This document shows, in pieces, positions 7,804-18,005 of a stretch of DNA of 64,000 nt. Each line of letters starts with the position of its first letter. Positions within the stretch are counted from its first letter, which is position 1. This DNA is from Christiangramia portivictoriae DSM 23547. GTDB taxonomy: Bacteria > Bacteroidota > Bacteroidia > Flavobacteriales > Flavobacteriaceae. The position numbers and the translations under genes are program-made. The notes under the pieces are model-generated. The model had not been told where the DNA came from and searched no databases. It saw nothing but the letters and a program-made list of their open reading frames with translations. The stretch spans positions 838,526-902,525 of the forward strand of contig NZ_KE383971.1 of the NCBI RefSeq assembly GCF_000423045.1, in the 5' to 3' direction.

Positions 7804-9930
7804 TTATACAGGTATGGACATTGCTTCTTTCTGCCTGCTCCAGTTTCTGTGAGCAGCAATTTGTTCAATAAATTTTTCAGGAGTTTTACCAACCAATACA
7901 GCGGCATCGTCCTTAAACTTTTTCAGGTAGGTGTTTTCAATTTTATCCATTACCTCCTTATCCAGCGCAATAGCCTTGCAATGCTTCAATGTTTCATTAA
8001 TGAACTTAGCAGTTTTAGGAGCTTTGTTTAAAGCTTCCAGACTTTTCGCGCCTCCTGGAACATAGATAGCGTCAAACAGAACACTTTCTGTAGTTAATAA
8101 AGCTGCGTCTACCTTATGACTTTTGCCCTGATCACACTTTACCGTACCTCCGTGCGGAGCAAGTAACTGAACCATGGCACCCTTATCTTCCAGGGCTTTC
8201 TTCATCTTTCCAGCGGCTTCACCGTTAAATCCATCGCCTACAAGGAAACCGATCTGGCGGGTGGCGATACTATCAGATTTCAAATGCGTTAAACTCAGTG
8301 CTTCAGATTTATCGAGGTAATTCTTTTTCTTTGGTGGCTGGTGCTTTTCAACATCAGCATCTGCTCCAATTGCCTGGTTTACCGGACCATCAACTTTACC
8401 CGGGATTTCCATACCCAATCCTTCAGCAACTCTTGTCGCAAGATCCTCATCGATCTGGTTGATGATGTATAGCATACGCTCCTTGATATGATCATAAGTA
8501 CATTTACCAATTTCGAAAGTATAAGCATCTGCAACATGATCCTTCTCCCAGTCGGTTAAACTTCTATAGAACATTGCCGGTTGTGAGTAATGATCATTAA
8601 AGCTTTCGCTTCTGGCTCTTACCTTTCTGGCATCGATACGTTCCTCGTAAGATGTAAACCCACCTTCAGCCATTTTTGCCAGGTGCGGGCAACCTCCTCC
8701 AATAGAATTAGGGAAATAAGCGGTTTTTCCTTTATTGATGGTCATTCTCATGTGCGCGTCACGCTGATTGTTATGCGTTTCGTTCACCGGGCGGTTGATT
8801 GGTAGCTCATGAAAGTTAGGACTGCCCAGTCTTGATAACTGTGTATCTGTATAAGAGAATAACCTGCCTTGTAGAAGTGGATCGTTAGAAAAGTCTATTC
8901 CGGGAACGATATGACCTGGGTGAAAAGCAACCTGTTCAGTTTCCGCAAAGAAGTTATCTGGGTTACGATTTAGGGTCATCTTACCAATACGTTGTACCGG
9001 CACCATTTCTTCAGGGATCAGTTTTGTTGGATCAAGGATGTCAAATTCGAACTTATGTTCATCTTCTTCAGGAATGATCTGGAGTCCAAGTTCCCATTCA
9101 GGAAAGTGTCCCGCATCGATCGCATCCCATAGATCTCTTCTATGGAAGTCGGTATCTGCTCCATGAATTTTAACCGCTTCGTCCCAGGTTACAGAATGTG
9201 TACCTAAAAGTGGCTTCCAGTGAAATTTGACGAAATGTGATTTTCCTTCAGCGTTAACCAATCTGAAGGTGTGAATACCGAACCCTTCCATCATTCGTAA
9301 ACTTCTTGGAATGGCACGATCACTCATTACCCAGATATGGTTGTGCAGGGTTTCCGTAGTATGGGAGACGAAGTCGTAGAATGTATCGTGGGCAGATGCA
9401 GCCTGTGGAATCTCACGGTCCGGCTCAGGTTTTACGGCATGTATGAGATCAGGAAACTTCATGGAGTCCTGGATAAAAAATACCGGCATATTATTCCCTA
9501 CCAGATCAAAAATTCCTTCTTCAGTATAAAATTTCACCGCGAATCCACGAACATCTCTTGCCAGGTCTGCCGAACCTTTAGAACCTGCAACGGTAGAGAA
9601 TCTTACGAAAACAGGGGTTTTTCTGTTGGTATCAGTAAAAATTGGAGCTTTGGTATATGTTTCCATGCTCTCATAAAGCTCAAAATACCCATGAGCACCG
9701 CTACCTCTTGCATGTACGATCCTTTCCGGAATTCTTTCGTGGTCAAAATGGGTAATCTTCTCTCTTAATATAAAATCCTCCAGTAAGGTGGCACCTCTTT
9801 CTCCGGCCTTCAGGGAATTATTGGTATCGTTCACTTTGACTCCCTGGTTGGTGGTCATAGTTTTACCCTCAGCATTTTTAGTGTTTTTACTGAGGTCCTG
9901 GGACTTTTTATCCTTCTCTTTCTCGCTCAT
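7804..9930 (-). CDS. katE: Large-subunit catalase KatE (HPII type)
   Basis: A 708-residue clade 2 monofunctional haem catalase that splits hydrogen peroxide to water and oxygen. Seen: distal His73 in RIVHARGSGAHGYF, the distal Asn in GNNMPVFFIQD (about 146-147), and the proximal tyrosine ligand Tyr360 in RLFSYTDTQLSRLG. The C-terminal part from about residue 560 is the DJ-1/class I glutamine-amidotransferase-like domain that marks the large-subunit clade (IGFLVGDGFNGEAAG, AIYVPGGAKSLEAL). No signal peptide, so cytoplasmic. Single-gene unit with its own terminator. It is likely the main catalase of this strain, because the katG copy at 26.4-28.7 kb is interrupted. Confidence 0.96.
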   Translation of the reverse strand: MSEKEKDKKSQDLSKNTKNAEGKTMTTNQGVKVNDTNNSLKAGERGATLLEDFILREKITHFDHERIPERIVHARGSGAHGYFELYESMETYTKAPIFTDTNRKTPVFVRFSTVAGSKGSADLARDVRGFAVKFYTEEGIFDLVGNNMPVFFIQDSMKFPDLIHAVKPEPDREIPQAASAHDTFYDFVSHTTETLHNHIWVMSDRAIPRSLRMMEGFGIHTFRLVNAEGKSHFVKFHWKPLLGTHSVTWDEAVKIHGADTDFHRRDLWDAIDAGHFPEWELGLQIIPEEDEHKFEFDILDPTKLIPEEMVPVQRIGKMTLNRNPDNFFAETEQVAFHPGHIVPGIDFSNDPLLQGRLFSYTDTQLSRLGSPNFHELPINRPVNETHNNQRDAHMRMTINKGKTAYFPNSIGGGCPHLAKMAEGGFTSYEERIDARKVRARSESFNDHYSQPAMFYRSLTDWEKDHVADAYTFEIGKCTYDHIKERMLYIINQIDEDLATRVAEGLGMEIPGKVDGPVNQAIGADADVEKHQPPKKKNYLDKSEALSLTHLKSDSIATRQIGFLVGDGFNGEAAGKMKKALEDKGAMVQLLAPHGGTVKCDQGKSHKVDAALLTTESVLFDAIYVPGGAKSLEALNKAPKTAKFINETLKHCKAIALDKEVMDKIENTYLKKFKDDAAVLVGKTPEKFIEQIAAHRNWSRQKEAMSIPV

Positions 9931-10146
9931 CTTTATTAATTTATTAATATGGTTGAATTAAAATTAACAACAAAAAAAGAGACGAGTGTGCGATATTGAC
10001 ATCGCTACATGCGTTTATGGAGTTTTTCACATAGTTATAACAACGTGAAGGTAATTTTTGGAAATGCTTAACAGAGTATGGCGTTCAACGTGACATCATG
10101 ATAAAAATGCTCTTTCTAAAACCAGTGCAGGTCTAAACTGAAATAC

Positions 10147-11358
10147 TTAATTGGGTTTTGACAGAGAGAAATTAAAGGTGGTTCCCTGATTAAGAACACT
10201 TTTTACTGAAATTTCACCGTTCATGGTATCTACAAGTTTCTGGACAGTGCTAAGGCCAATCCCATGGCCGCGCTCTCCCGGAGTTCCATCTACTTCTATA
10301 ACCGTAAAAAGGTCAAAGATCTGGTCTAGTTTTTCTTCAGGAATGCCAATGCCATTATCTGTCACAGAAAAATAGTAGAAGTTATTTTCTTCGCTGCAAT
10401 CTATCTCGATCACAATCTCTTCAGCGGTGTTGTATTTAAGGCTATTGCTTATAAGATTCATCATGATTTGGCCTAATCCGGCTCTGTTCCCACGAATTTT
10501 TAAGTTTTCCTCCGGAAGCCTAATGTCGCAATTAGCATCTATATGCAGCAGGTCAATGGTATCTTCCAATAGATCATTCAGAAAAAATTCTTTGACTTCT
10601 GAAGCTTTTGTGCCAACTTCAGAATAGTATTCCAGCAACCCGGTGATATACTCACTCAGCTTAAGTCCTGAATTTTTAATATAATCCAGATATTCTTTCC
10701 CTTTTTCATCCAGAACACTGGCATATTTCGCCTTAACAATATCTGAGGTGATAATCATGTTGGCCAGGGGCATTTTAAGATCATGGCTTACATTCCCTGC
10801 AAATTCCCGCAGAATTTTATTATTCTCGAGCTGTCGGCTCTGAACTTTCTTAAGCCTGCTATTCTGCAGGTGGTAATCATATAAAATCTCTACCTGCTTA
10901 CCCAGGGCGATCAGGGATCTCTTTTGATGTATATTAAGTTTTTTCGGGGTTTTATTGATAACACAAAGTGTTCCCAGCGGCAAACCTTTGTTGTCTAGAA
11001 TAGGAACCCCGGCATAGGATCTAAAATGCGTTTCTTCATTCAGCACAAGCGGATTGTCTGCAAAGCGGCTATCTTCCAAGGCGTTGTCCACCTCAAAAAC
11101 CTTGTTGGGTTCCAGGATGGCATGTCCGCAAAAGGATACATCGCGGCCGGTTTGATCTGCACCAAGACCTTTTTTGGATTTGAACCACTGTATCTCCTTA
11201 TCCAGAATGGTAAGCAGTGCTACCGAAGTACCACAGATTTCACTGGCCAGTGTCGTAATGTTATCATATGATTCCTGCGGAAGGGAGTCAAGAAGTCCTA
11301 GTTGTCTAACACTTCGTAATCTCAGATCTTCGTTTTCTGGTATTTCAGGCTCTTTCAT
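10147..11358 (-). CDS. GAF-domain sensor histidine kinase
   Basis: A cytoplasmic hybrid-free histidine kinase of 403 residues: GAF domain at about 20-160 (QWFKSKKGLGADQTGRD, SYAGVPILDNKGLPLGTLCV), then a HisKA dimerisation helix with the phospho-acceptor His192 in GNVSHDLKMPL, then an HATPase domain with the N box NLISNSLKYN, a G1 box VTDNGIGIPEE and the GHGIGLSTV lid. No membrane segment, so it senses a soluble cue or works with a partner. No response regulator lies next to it. The divergent upstream gene is the UvrA-like protein; the 238 bases between them hold both promoters. Confidence 0.9.
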   Translation of the reverse strand: MKEPEIPENEDLRLRSVRQLGLLDSLPQESYDNITTLASEICGTSVALLTILDKEIQWFKSKKGLGADQTGRDVSFCGHAILEPNKVFEVDNALEDSRFADNPLVLNEETHFRSYAGVPILDNKGLPLGTLCVINKTPKKLNIHQKRSLIALGKQVEILYDYHLQNSRLKKVQSRQLENNKILREFAGNVSHDLKMPLANMIITSDIVKAKYASVLDEKGKEYLDYIKNSGLKLSEYITGLLEYYSEVGTKASEVKEFFLNDLLEDTIDLLHIDANCDIRLPEENLKIRGNRAGLGQIMMNLISNSLKYNTAEEIVIEIDCSEENNFYYFSVTDNGIGIPEEKLDQIFDLFTVIEVDGTPGERGHGIGLSTVQKLVDTMNGEISVKSVLNQGTTFNFSLSKPN

Positions 11359-11596
11359 ATAATGTAAATATATCGTTGATGGCGGTAATTGCTGGTTTTA
11401 AGGTTTTCAAAAGTACATTTCCTAAATGCTTCGCGCAAATATGACTATTTCTTTGGTTTGCCAATTAAGCAATTTAATAATCTCTAGATGAACAGATTCC
11501 CTTTTTATTTTAATCTGAAAGCTATAAGCATACAGATTGGTTGATGAGCTTTGAGATTCTCTATATCTTTAATTTTTCAAAAATATAGACAGCTCT

Positions 11597-14500
11597 ATGC
11601 AGATCACCAATGCTTACCAGAATAACCTTAAGAACCTTAGCCTTGAGATCCCTGAAAATAAATTGATAGTTCTTACGGGACTTTCAGGTTCTGGCAAGTC
11701 ATCCCTGGCCATGGGGGTTATTGGAAACGAAGGTTACCGGTATTTCCTGGAAAGTTTACCTGCATATAATCAGCAGAACGCAAATCTCATTCCCACTGCG
11801 GAAGTCGATGATATCAAAGATCTTCCTCCGGTAATAAAAGTAGAGCAGTCTAAACGGTTTCAGTCCATTAATACCACTTTTGGAACTCTTTCTGAAATTA
11901 CCTCCATTTTTAGAATACTTTTCGCCCGTTACTCTGCGAATAAACCCATGAGTAAATCGCTGTTCTCATTCAATCATCCTAAAGGAGCCTGCCAGACCTG
12001 CCGCGGAATTGGGGAAGCGGAATACATCGACATCGAAAAACTGGTAGGTGATGAAAATAAGACTTTAAGAGAGGGAGCGATTACCACAACTTTGCCCGGT
12101 GGTTATATAGTGTATTCACAGATCACTGTCGAAGAACTGGATAAGGTATGCCATGCTCATGGTTTCAGCGTTGATATACCCTGGAAAGAACTTAGCGATG
12201 AGCAGAAGGATGTCGTACTGAATGGGAGCGATCGACTAAAGGTTTTCTACGGAAAACACACGCTGGAATCGAGGTTACGCTGGGAAGGTTTTAAGGCAAA
12301 ACCAAGAGAAGAAGGCTATTATAAGGGAATGTTACCCATTATGCAGGATATTTTAAAAAGAGACCGGAACAAGAATATTCTGAGGTTCGCCAGTTCCAGT
12401 CTTTGTCCCGCCTGTCATGGCGCCAGGATCAAACCAGATCATCTCAAATTTAAATGGCAGGACAGGAATTTTGCCGAATGGATGGATCTGCCGCTGGCTG
12501 AATTAAATAAAATTTTACAAGACCTGAATCTAAAGGCTGGCGAACAGGATCTTGTCCATAAGATCAAGGTGCAACTTGGAGATCTGGTACAGCTGGGAAT
12601 GGGTAATTACTGTCTAAGCACCCCAAGTTCCAAGATATCCTCTGGAGATGCCCAACGTGTAAAACTTATCAAGCAGGTAAACAGCAACCTGCAGGGCATA
12701 CTTTATATTTTTGATGAACCATCCATTGGACTGGCAGAAAATTTTCAGAAACACCTACGTCATATATTGCAAAGATTGATCGCCAGGGGAAATACGGTCA
12801 TGGTCGTGGAGCATGATCTTGCATTTATTCGTTCTGCCGATTGGATCATAGAATTGGGGCCTGGCGCTGGTATTCATGGTGGTGAAATTCTCTTTAACGG
12901 TCCAATGGAAGAATTTCTGAATTCTGAATCCCTTTCCACTCCCACGCTGGAGGAAATAAAAGCTTCAGAAAAGGATGCTATAGAAATAGTAAAAAAGCCT
13001 ACCGCTGCATTAAATATAAACGCAGGCGAACTAACGGTCATCTCCCGTATGAATGAGACGATCGAAAAACAGCTTCAGGAAATTTCCGAAGAAAAGGATT
13101 TGAAATTGATCACTGTGAGTGACCAGCCTATTGGCAAAACTCCGCGTTCGAATCCAGCTACCTATACCGGCCTGGCCGATAAGATTCGGGATCTGCTGGC
13201 AAAATCCCAGGACGCAAAAACCCGGAAGCTGGCGAAAGGATCCTTTTCATTTAATAATAAAGCTGGCAGATGTGAGGAATGTGAGGGAGCCGGGGTGATC
13301 ACACTTTCCATGAACGTGATGGGAACGATAAACCAGGTTTGTCCGGTTTGTAAGGGTAAGCGCTTTAAGAAACAAGTGCTGGAGGTTAGATGGAATGGGA
13401 AGAATATCGCAGATATTTACGATCTCAGCATTCGGGAGGCCATCGAATTTTTCGAAGCAGAAAGCAAAATACTCACTATTTTAAGGCTGATGCAGGACCT
13501 CGGACTGGATTATTTGAAATTAGGACAACCTTCGAATACTTTATCTGGAGGTGAAGCCCAGCGCATCAAACTGACCAAGCATTTTGCCAAACCTTCTAAA
13601 GACAATATTTTAATACTTGAAGAGCCCAGTATTGGACTGCACCAGCGTAATGTGGGACAATTAATCACTGCTTTGCATAAGCTAAAAGAGCAAACGGCAG
13701 GTATCGTTTGTATTGAAAATCATGAGCTTTTTAAACAACATGCAGACGCATTTTTCAATAATTCAGAAGATATTCTTGAAACATCTATTCCGGCTCCAGA
13801 ATTCCAGCGAACAGACGAGATAAGGATTCTTGGAGCTCGTACACACTACTTAAAGAATCTTGACCTTGTTTTGCAGAAGAGTGCATTGATCACGGTAACA
13901 GGAATCTCGGGATCTGGAAAATCTTCATTGCTTATAGACACTCTGCATGCGTATGGAATGCAGGAAATGACAAGGCAATTTTCAGCCTATCAACAGTCCA
14001 GGGTTGGAGTGAATTTTCAAATGGAAGTCGAACAAATCGATGGATTAACGCCTAGTATTTGTGTGACCCGAAAAGTTCCTAACTTCACGAACAGGTCTGA
14101 TCTTGCCAAGCAAACAGGAATTGATAAGCTGTTACGATTTGCATTTTCCCGTAAGGCAGAATTTGAGGGAGAAGAACTTTCTGCCAGTCATTTTTCCAAT
14201 AATCATGAACTGGGAAAATGCCAGATTTGTGAGGGCCTGGGCGAGGAACTGCTTCCAGACATTACGAAACTGGCGCCCGATACCAGCTTGAGTGTTTCAG
14301 AAGGAGTTTTCGAGCATAACAAAGCGCTGTCTTACTATGGGCAGAGAGACAGCCAGTATATGGCCATTCTGGAAGAAGTAGGTAAGGAATATGGCTTTGA
14401 CCTCAGTACTGCGTTCGAAGAATTTTCCGAAGAACAGAAGATGATCATCTTTGAAGGAACCGGAGAGAAGGTGTGGGCAGCCCACTGGAAGTTCAAAACC

Positions 14501-16087
14501 AAAACCAGGGAAGGAATCCAGCAGATCAGGATGAAATGGGAGGGACTGAATAATTACCTGAAACAGGAATATTACAAGACCAGGAAAAATAAATTTATCG
14601 AGAATCTAACCGCGCTTTTCTCAACAGAAATTTGTAGTAATTGCCTTGGAAGCGGATTGAAACCAGAGCGATTGAATTTCAGTATCGGTGGTCTCTCTAT
14701 TCAGGAGATAAAAAATCTGGATTTCTGCGGAATCGATGACTGGATGCAAAAAGCAGATAATTATGAGCAAATTGATCGGGATTTAATTGAAAAAATCGGC
14801 CCATTCTTAGTAAATACGATCCACCGGGCCAGGCAGTTGCATATAGATCACCTTCAATTAAACCGAAGATCTCAAAGTTTATCTGGTGGAGAAAACCAGC
14901 GAGTAGCTTTGATCACACAGTTAAACAGTCCGTTGAAGGGCATCACCTACCTACTGGACGAGCCTTCCGCAGGTCTTTCAGAACATAACATTCCAGATCT
15001 TATTGCGATTCTAAAGGAACTGGTCGCCAAAGGAAATACTGTTATTGTCATCGAACATCATAAAAAGATCATCAAAGCGGCGACTGAGCTTATTGAGATT
15101 GGTCCATTGGCTGGTAAAAATGGCGGACAAATAACTTTCCAGGGAACTCCTGCAGATTTTTTAAAGCAGGAAAGCACCCATGCATACTTCAAAAAACAGG
15201 AGGAGGCTTTTGAATTTACTTCTGAAGAAAAGGATTACATCAAGATTAGGCATTTATCTCGTTATACTTTACAACGTGATGTTCTGGAAATCCCGGTAGG
15301 AGGGATCACGGCCTTAAGCGGAAAGAGTGGAATAGGCAAAACCACTCTGGTGAAGGATATCATTATACCCTCGATCCGACATCGAAAACCATTTTTTTGT
15401 AAGGATATTTCATTCCCTGAGAATTATACGAATGCCCATTATTTCGAGGCGAAAAAGTTAAGAGCACATGCCGCCACTTTGCTCGTTTCTTACCTGGATA
15501 CGCTGAAGGAGCTTGGGAAAATCTTCGCAGAGGATTCAAAACTGAAACCAAAGGATTTTTCTTATAAAACGAAAACGAGTCAGTGTTCTGATTGTAATGG
15601 AAAAGGTTATCAGGAAACGAGTCTTGATGTTACCGCCAATGCCGTGGAAACCTGTGTCACCTGCAAGGGACAGCGCTACACGCAGGAAATCCTGCATCAT
15701 ACAAAGCATCAAATGAATATCGCCGAGGTGCTTGCCTTAGATTTGCATGGCTTTAAAACATGGCTCGAGGACCATAAGAAACTTGAAAAATTATGGCTGG
15801 TTCTAGAAAGACTTCAGAAAATAGGGCTGGGACATTTAAGACTGGATCAACCCATACAAAGTTTGTCTTCTGGTGAAAAGCAGCGGTTATTGTTGCTGAA
15901 CTGGCTGTTACAGGGAAGCGAGGATATGTTGTTTATTCTTGATGAACCCAGTACCGGCTTGCATTATGCAGATATCGACCTGTTATTCGGGATTCTGAAA
16001 GATCTTAGTATCAAAAATGATATTTTAGTCATAGACCATAATCAATATCTTCTGGAGAAGATAGGAGTTGGAGTAGAGCTGAAGTAA
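11597..16087 (+). CDS. Four-module UvrA-like ABC ATPase (tandem double UvrA, no UvrB-binding domain)
   Basis: At 1496 residues this is much longer than UvrA (about 940). Four UvrA-type ABC modules follow each other. Walker A motifs are at about residues 28-36 (GLSGSGKSS), 770-778 (GISGSGKSS) and 1240-1248 (GKSGIGKTT); signatures are at about 347 (SSGDAQR), 648 (LSGGEAQR), 1094 (LSGGENQR) and 1422 (LSSGEKQR), and all four Walker B segments are present. Each module has paired CxxC zinc motifs. Module 2 has lost its Walker A. In module 1, LFARYS runs almost directly into FSFNHPKGACQTC, so the UvrB-binding domain and first zinc finger of true UvrA are missing. It therefore probably does not load UvrB; a role in DNA-damage tolerance or drug protection is inference. 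Confidence 0.9.
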   Translation: MQITNAYQNNLKNLSLEIPENKLIVLTGLSGSGKSSLAMGVIGNEGYRYFLESLPAYNQQNANLIPTAEVDDIKDLPPVIKVEQSKRFQSINTTFGTLSEITSIFRILFARYSANKPMSKSLFSFNHPKGACQTCRGIGEAEYIDIEKLVGDENKTLREGAITTTLPGGYIVYSQITVEELDKVCHAHGFSVDIPWKELSDEQKDVVLNGSDRLKVFYGKHTLESRLRWEGFKAKPREEGYYKGMLPIMQDILKRDRNKNILRFASSSLCPACHGARIKPDHLKFKWQDRNFAEWMDLPLAELNKILQDLNLKAGEQDLVHKIKVQLGDLVQLGMGNYCLSTPSSKISSGDAQRVKLIKQVNSNLQGILYIFDEPSIGLAENFQKHLRHILQRLIARGNTVMVVEHDLAFIRSADWIIELGPGAGIHGGEILFNGPMEEFLNSESLSTPTLEEIKASEKDAIEIVKKPTAALNINAGELTVISRMNETIEKQLQEISEEKDLKLITVSDQPIGKTPRSNPATYTGLADKIRDLLAKSQDAKTRKLAKGSFSFNNKAGRCEECEGAGVITLSMNVMGTINQVCPVCKGKRFKKQVLEVRWNGKNIADIYDLSIREAIEFFEAESKILTILRLMQDLGLDYLKLGQPSNTLSGGEAQRIKLTKHFAKPSKDNILILEEPSIGLHQRNVGQLITALHKLKEQTAGIVCIENHELFKQHADAFFNNSEDILETSIPAPEFQRTDEIRILGARTHYLKNLDLVLQKSALITVTGISGSGKSSLLIDTLHAYGMQEMTRQFSAYQQSRVGVNFQMEVEQIDGLTPSICVTRKVPNFTNRSDLAKQTGIDKLLRFAFSRKAEFEGEELSASHFSNNHELGKCQICEGLGEELLPDITKLAPDTSLSVSEGVFEHNKALSYYGQRDSQYMAILEEVGKEYGFDLSTAFEEFSEEQKMIIFEGTGEKVWAAHWKFKTKTREGIQQIRMKWEGLNNYLKQEYYKTRKNKFIENLTALFSTEICSNCLGSGLKPERLNFSIGGLSIQEIKNLDFCGIDDWMQKADNYEQIDRDLIEKIGPFLVNTIHRARQLHIDHLQLNRRSQSLSGGENQRVALITQLNSPLKGITYLLDEPSAGLSEHNIPDLIAILKELVAKGNTVIVIEHHKKIIKAATELIEIGPLAGKNGGQITFQGTPADFLKQESTHAYFKKQEEAFEFTSEEKDYIKIRHLSRYTLQRDVLEIPVGGITALSGKSGIGKTTLVKDIIIPSIRHRKPFFCKDISFPENYTNAHYFEAKKLRAHAATLLVSYLDTLKELGKIFAEDSKLKPKDFSYKTKTSQCSDCNGKGYQETSLDVTANAVETCVTCKGQRYTQEILHHTKHQMNIAEVLALDLHGFKTWLEDHKKLEKLWLVLERLQKIGLGHLRLDQPIQSLSSGEKQRLLLLNWLLQGSEDMLFILDEPSTGLHYADIDLLFGILKDLSIKNDILVIDHNQYLLEKIGVGVELK

Positions 16088-16101
16088 GGTCACTAGAAAA
16101 T

Positions 16102-16136
16102 AAAAACCCGGTATGTAATCCTGATACATACCGGGT
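16102..16136. terminator. Bidirectional terminator between the UvrA-like gene and the PLP-enzyme gene
   Basis: Perfect 12-bp stem ACCCGGTATGTA/TACATACCGGGT (16106-16117 with 16125-16136), 7-base loop. The minus strand has a T run after the stem; on the plus strand the T run is weak (CTGTTTAT). It sits between two convergent genes ending at 16087 and 16161. Confidence 0.75.
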
Positions 16137-16160
16137 CTGTTTATAATTGAGTTGATGGTT

Positions 16161-18005
16161 TTATTTGATATCTTCAACAAATAGGGAAAAGACTTTTTTA
16201 TGCATTTCAAGGTCAAGTTTGGGTGAAACCGAGACCCGCGCGATATAATCCTTGTCATCTTCCTTGGTAGTTCCCTGGGTTGAGGTTGCCGGAATGGTCC
16301 AGTAACAACCTTTTAACTGACCGTAACTTACACAATATTTACTTTCTTCAGGAATGCTGGTGATCATCATATTGATAAGTTTTTGGTTCAGGTCCCTTTT
16401 GTAGGACTCGCGATCTGCAGCGGTCTCTCCTTTTGTAGGAAGATCAAGAGAAAAAACAGAAGGTGTAAAACCTGCCTTGGCTAACTCTTCTGAAACAAAA
16501 TTGATCTTTGCTTCGGGAAGTTCAGCTTTAATAAAATTCACGAATTCACGGGTATTTTTATAGGCGTCTGCAATTCTTTGATTCATGGACGGTAATTGTT
16601 CTGCCAGGATTTCTACCTGCAGGGAAGTTGCTTCGTTATCGCAGATTTTTAGATGCCTGTTGATCTTTTCCATTAATGCAGCCGCTTTTTGATTGGCAAC
16701 GGCATAACCGGCAGTACATTTTCCACCACTCGGAAATTTGGATCCGCTTACATAAGATATGACTCTGATTCCAGATAAAATACCATCCTCCCCACAAAAC
16801 TGTACATTCGGGCAGAAAGTCTGGTCCAGAATGAACACCGGATCAACCGCAGCATTTCCATTGGCATTGGTACGACTTTTAGCCAGTACTTCCTGTAATT
16901 TTTCAAGGTCAGGAACTTCCACGCGGGGGTTTGTTGGAATTTCAGCAATGATAAGTGGTACGGCATTTTCATGCGCGGCCTGATCCAGTACCTTGTCGGT
17001 ACTCTGCACCATGTCATTATCGCCATCTACGGGAAGGTCCATGATCTCAACATTATCCAGGCAGGCGGCGACACGGCGAGCCTGATCGTTCGTGCCCCCA
17101 TAGCAATTTGGCGGAACGATGATTCGAATATCTTTTCCAGGATGTCTGGTCATTGCATCATCAATAAGCCCCATCATAATCGCGTACTGCATGGAAAGAC
17201 CGCAAGAGCCTACCAGGACCTTTGAACCGGTCGCGGTGATCTTTTGAACTTCATCAACTACTTTCTTAAGATTGTCATCCTTAAAATTTTTATTCTCTTC
17301 GGAAGAAGGCTTCACCAGCTGTTGCAATAGCGTATGGGTATCTGCCGGCGTCATCGATATGGTTTCCCTTCTTCGTACATGCTGAATTTCAGAAATATAA
17401 GAAGCGTTCTTCTCACCATTTACGACTATTACACTTCCCAAATCCTGCTGAAGGCTCAGTAAAAAGTCAATGTTCTTTTCTATTTTTAAATTCTTCAGAT
17501 TAGCACTGGAAGTAATATAAATGCTACTTCCTTCGAAATCAGGGATACTATCACCCTCCTCGACCTTCAGCAATTCAAATTCAAAATTATAAACGCTTCG
17601 GAAGAGATCAAAATCGAATGCTTCCGGAAGGTTTTCAGAAAATATGATTCGAGTTTTACTTTTTTCGAATAGGTTTTTCCGTAGTACAGCCAGCAGGGGA
17701 GTGGTTCTGGAAGAAAAGGCAATAATATGATCAGCTCTTAGATCATTTAATTTGCCCACATACCATTCCAGAATGGAAGATAGTGGATGTCCCAGTCTTA
17801 TATAATCATAAGCAGTAGGTAGTTCTGCTAATTTTTCGGCGCTATGGTCATTCTTTGCAACCAGCGTCTCGAATTTATCAAGGAATTCTGTTTTCGCCTG
17901 CTCTTCGTTATAAATATCCAGCCGGTGTGTGGTTAATTTTACCCAGTCCTGCGGAATATTTGGGAGCATGTTTTCTATATATTCGGTCACTTTAGACTTA
18001 TCCAT
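16161..18005 (-). CDS. PLP-dependent enzyme of the Cys/Met metabolism fold
   Basis: A 614-residue fold type I PLP protein. The middle and C-terminal parts resemble the cystathionine gamma-synthase/Cys-Met metabolism family: GSCGLSMQYAIMMG near the cofactor phosphate, PPNCYGGTNDQARR, IIAEIPTNPRVEVPDLEKL, DQTFCPN, and SGSKFPSGGKCTAGY containing the probable Schiff-base lysine. The first 200 residues are an extra N-terminal domain that I do not recognise, making the protein about 200 residues longer than the 400-residue core. The reaction is therefore uncertain; a lyase or transferase acting on a sulphur or oxygen substituent of an amino acid is the family expectation. Single-gene unit. Confidence 0.75.
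   Translation of the reverse strand: MDKSKVTEYIENMLPNIPQDWVKLTTHRLDIYNEEQAKTEFLDKFETLVAKNDHSAEKLAELPTAYDYIRLGHPLSSILEWYVGKLNDLRADHIIAFSSRTTPLLAVLRKNLFEKSKTRIIFSENLPEAFDFDLFRSVYNFEFELLKVEEGDSIPDFEGSSIYITSSANLKNLKIEKNIDFLLSLQQDLGSVIVVNGEKNASYISEIQHVRRRETISMTPADTHTLLQQLVKPSSEENKNFKDDNLKKVVDEVQKITATGSKVLVGSCGLSMQYAIMMGLIDDAMTRHPGKDIRIIVPPNCYGGTNDQARRVAACLDNVEIMDLPVDGDNDMVQSTDKVLDQAAHENAVPLIIAEIPTNPRVEVPDLEKLQEVLAKSRTNANGNAAVDPVFILDQTFCPNVQFCGEDGILSGIRVISYVSGSKFPSGGKCTAGYAVANQKAAALMEKINRHLKICDNEATSLQVEILAEQLPSMNQRIADAYKNTREFVNFIKAELPEAKINFVSEELAKAGFTPSVFSLDLPTKGETAADRESYKRDLNQKLINMMITSIPEESKYCVSYGQLKGCYWTIPATSTQGTTKEDDKDYIARVSVSPKLDLEMHKKVFSLFVEDIK

Noticed and set aside
9990..10005. Inverted repeat GCGAT-ATTGAC-ATCGC upstream of katE
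   Set aside because: Only 5-bp arms, no promoter element placed to make use of it; too weak to call an operator.
11540..11596. Promoter of the UvrA-like gene from TTTG and TATCTTTA
   Set aside because: The -7 element deviates from TAnnTTTG and the spacing is ambiguous, so it is not listed as a feature.
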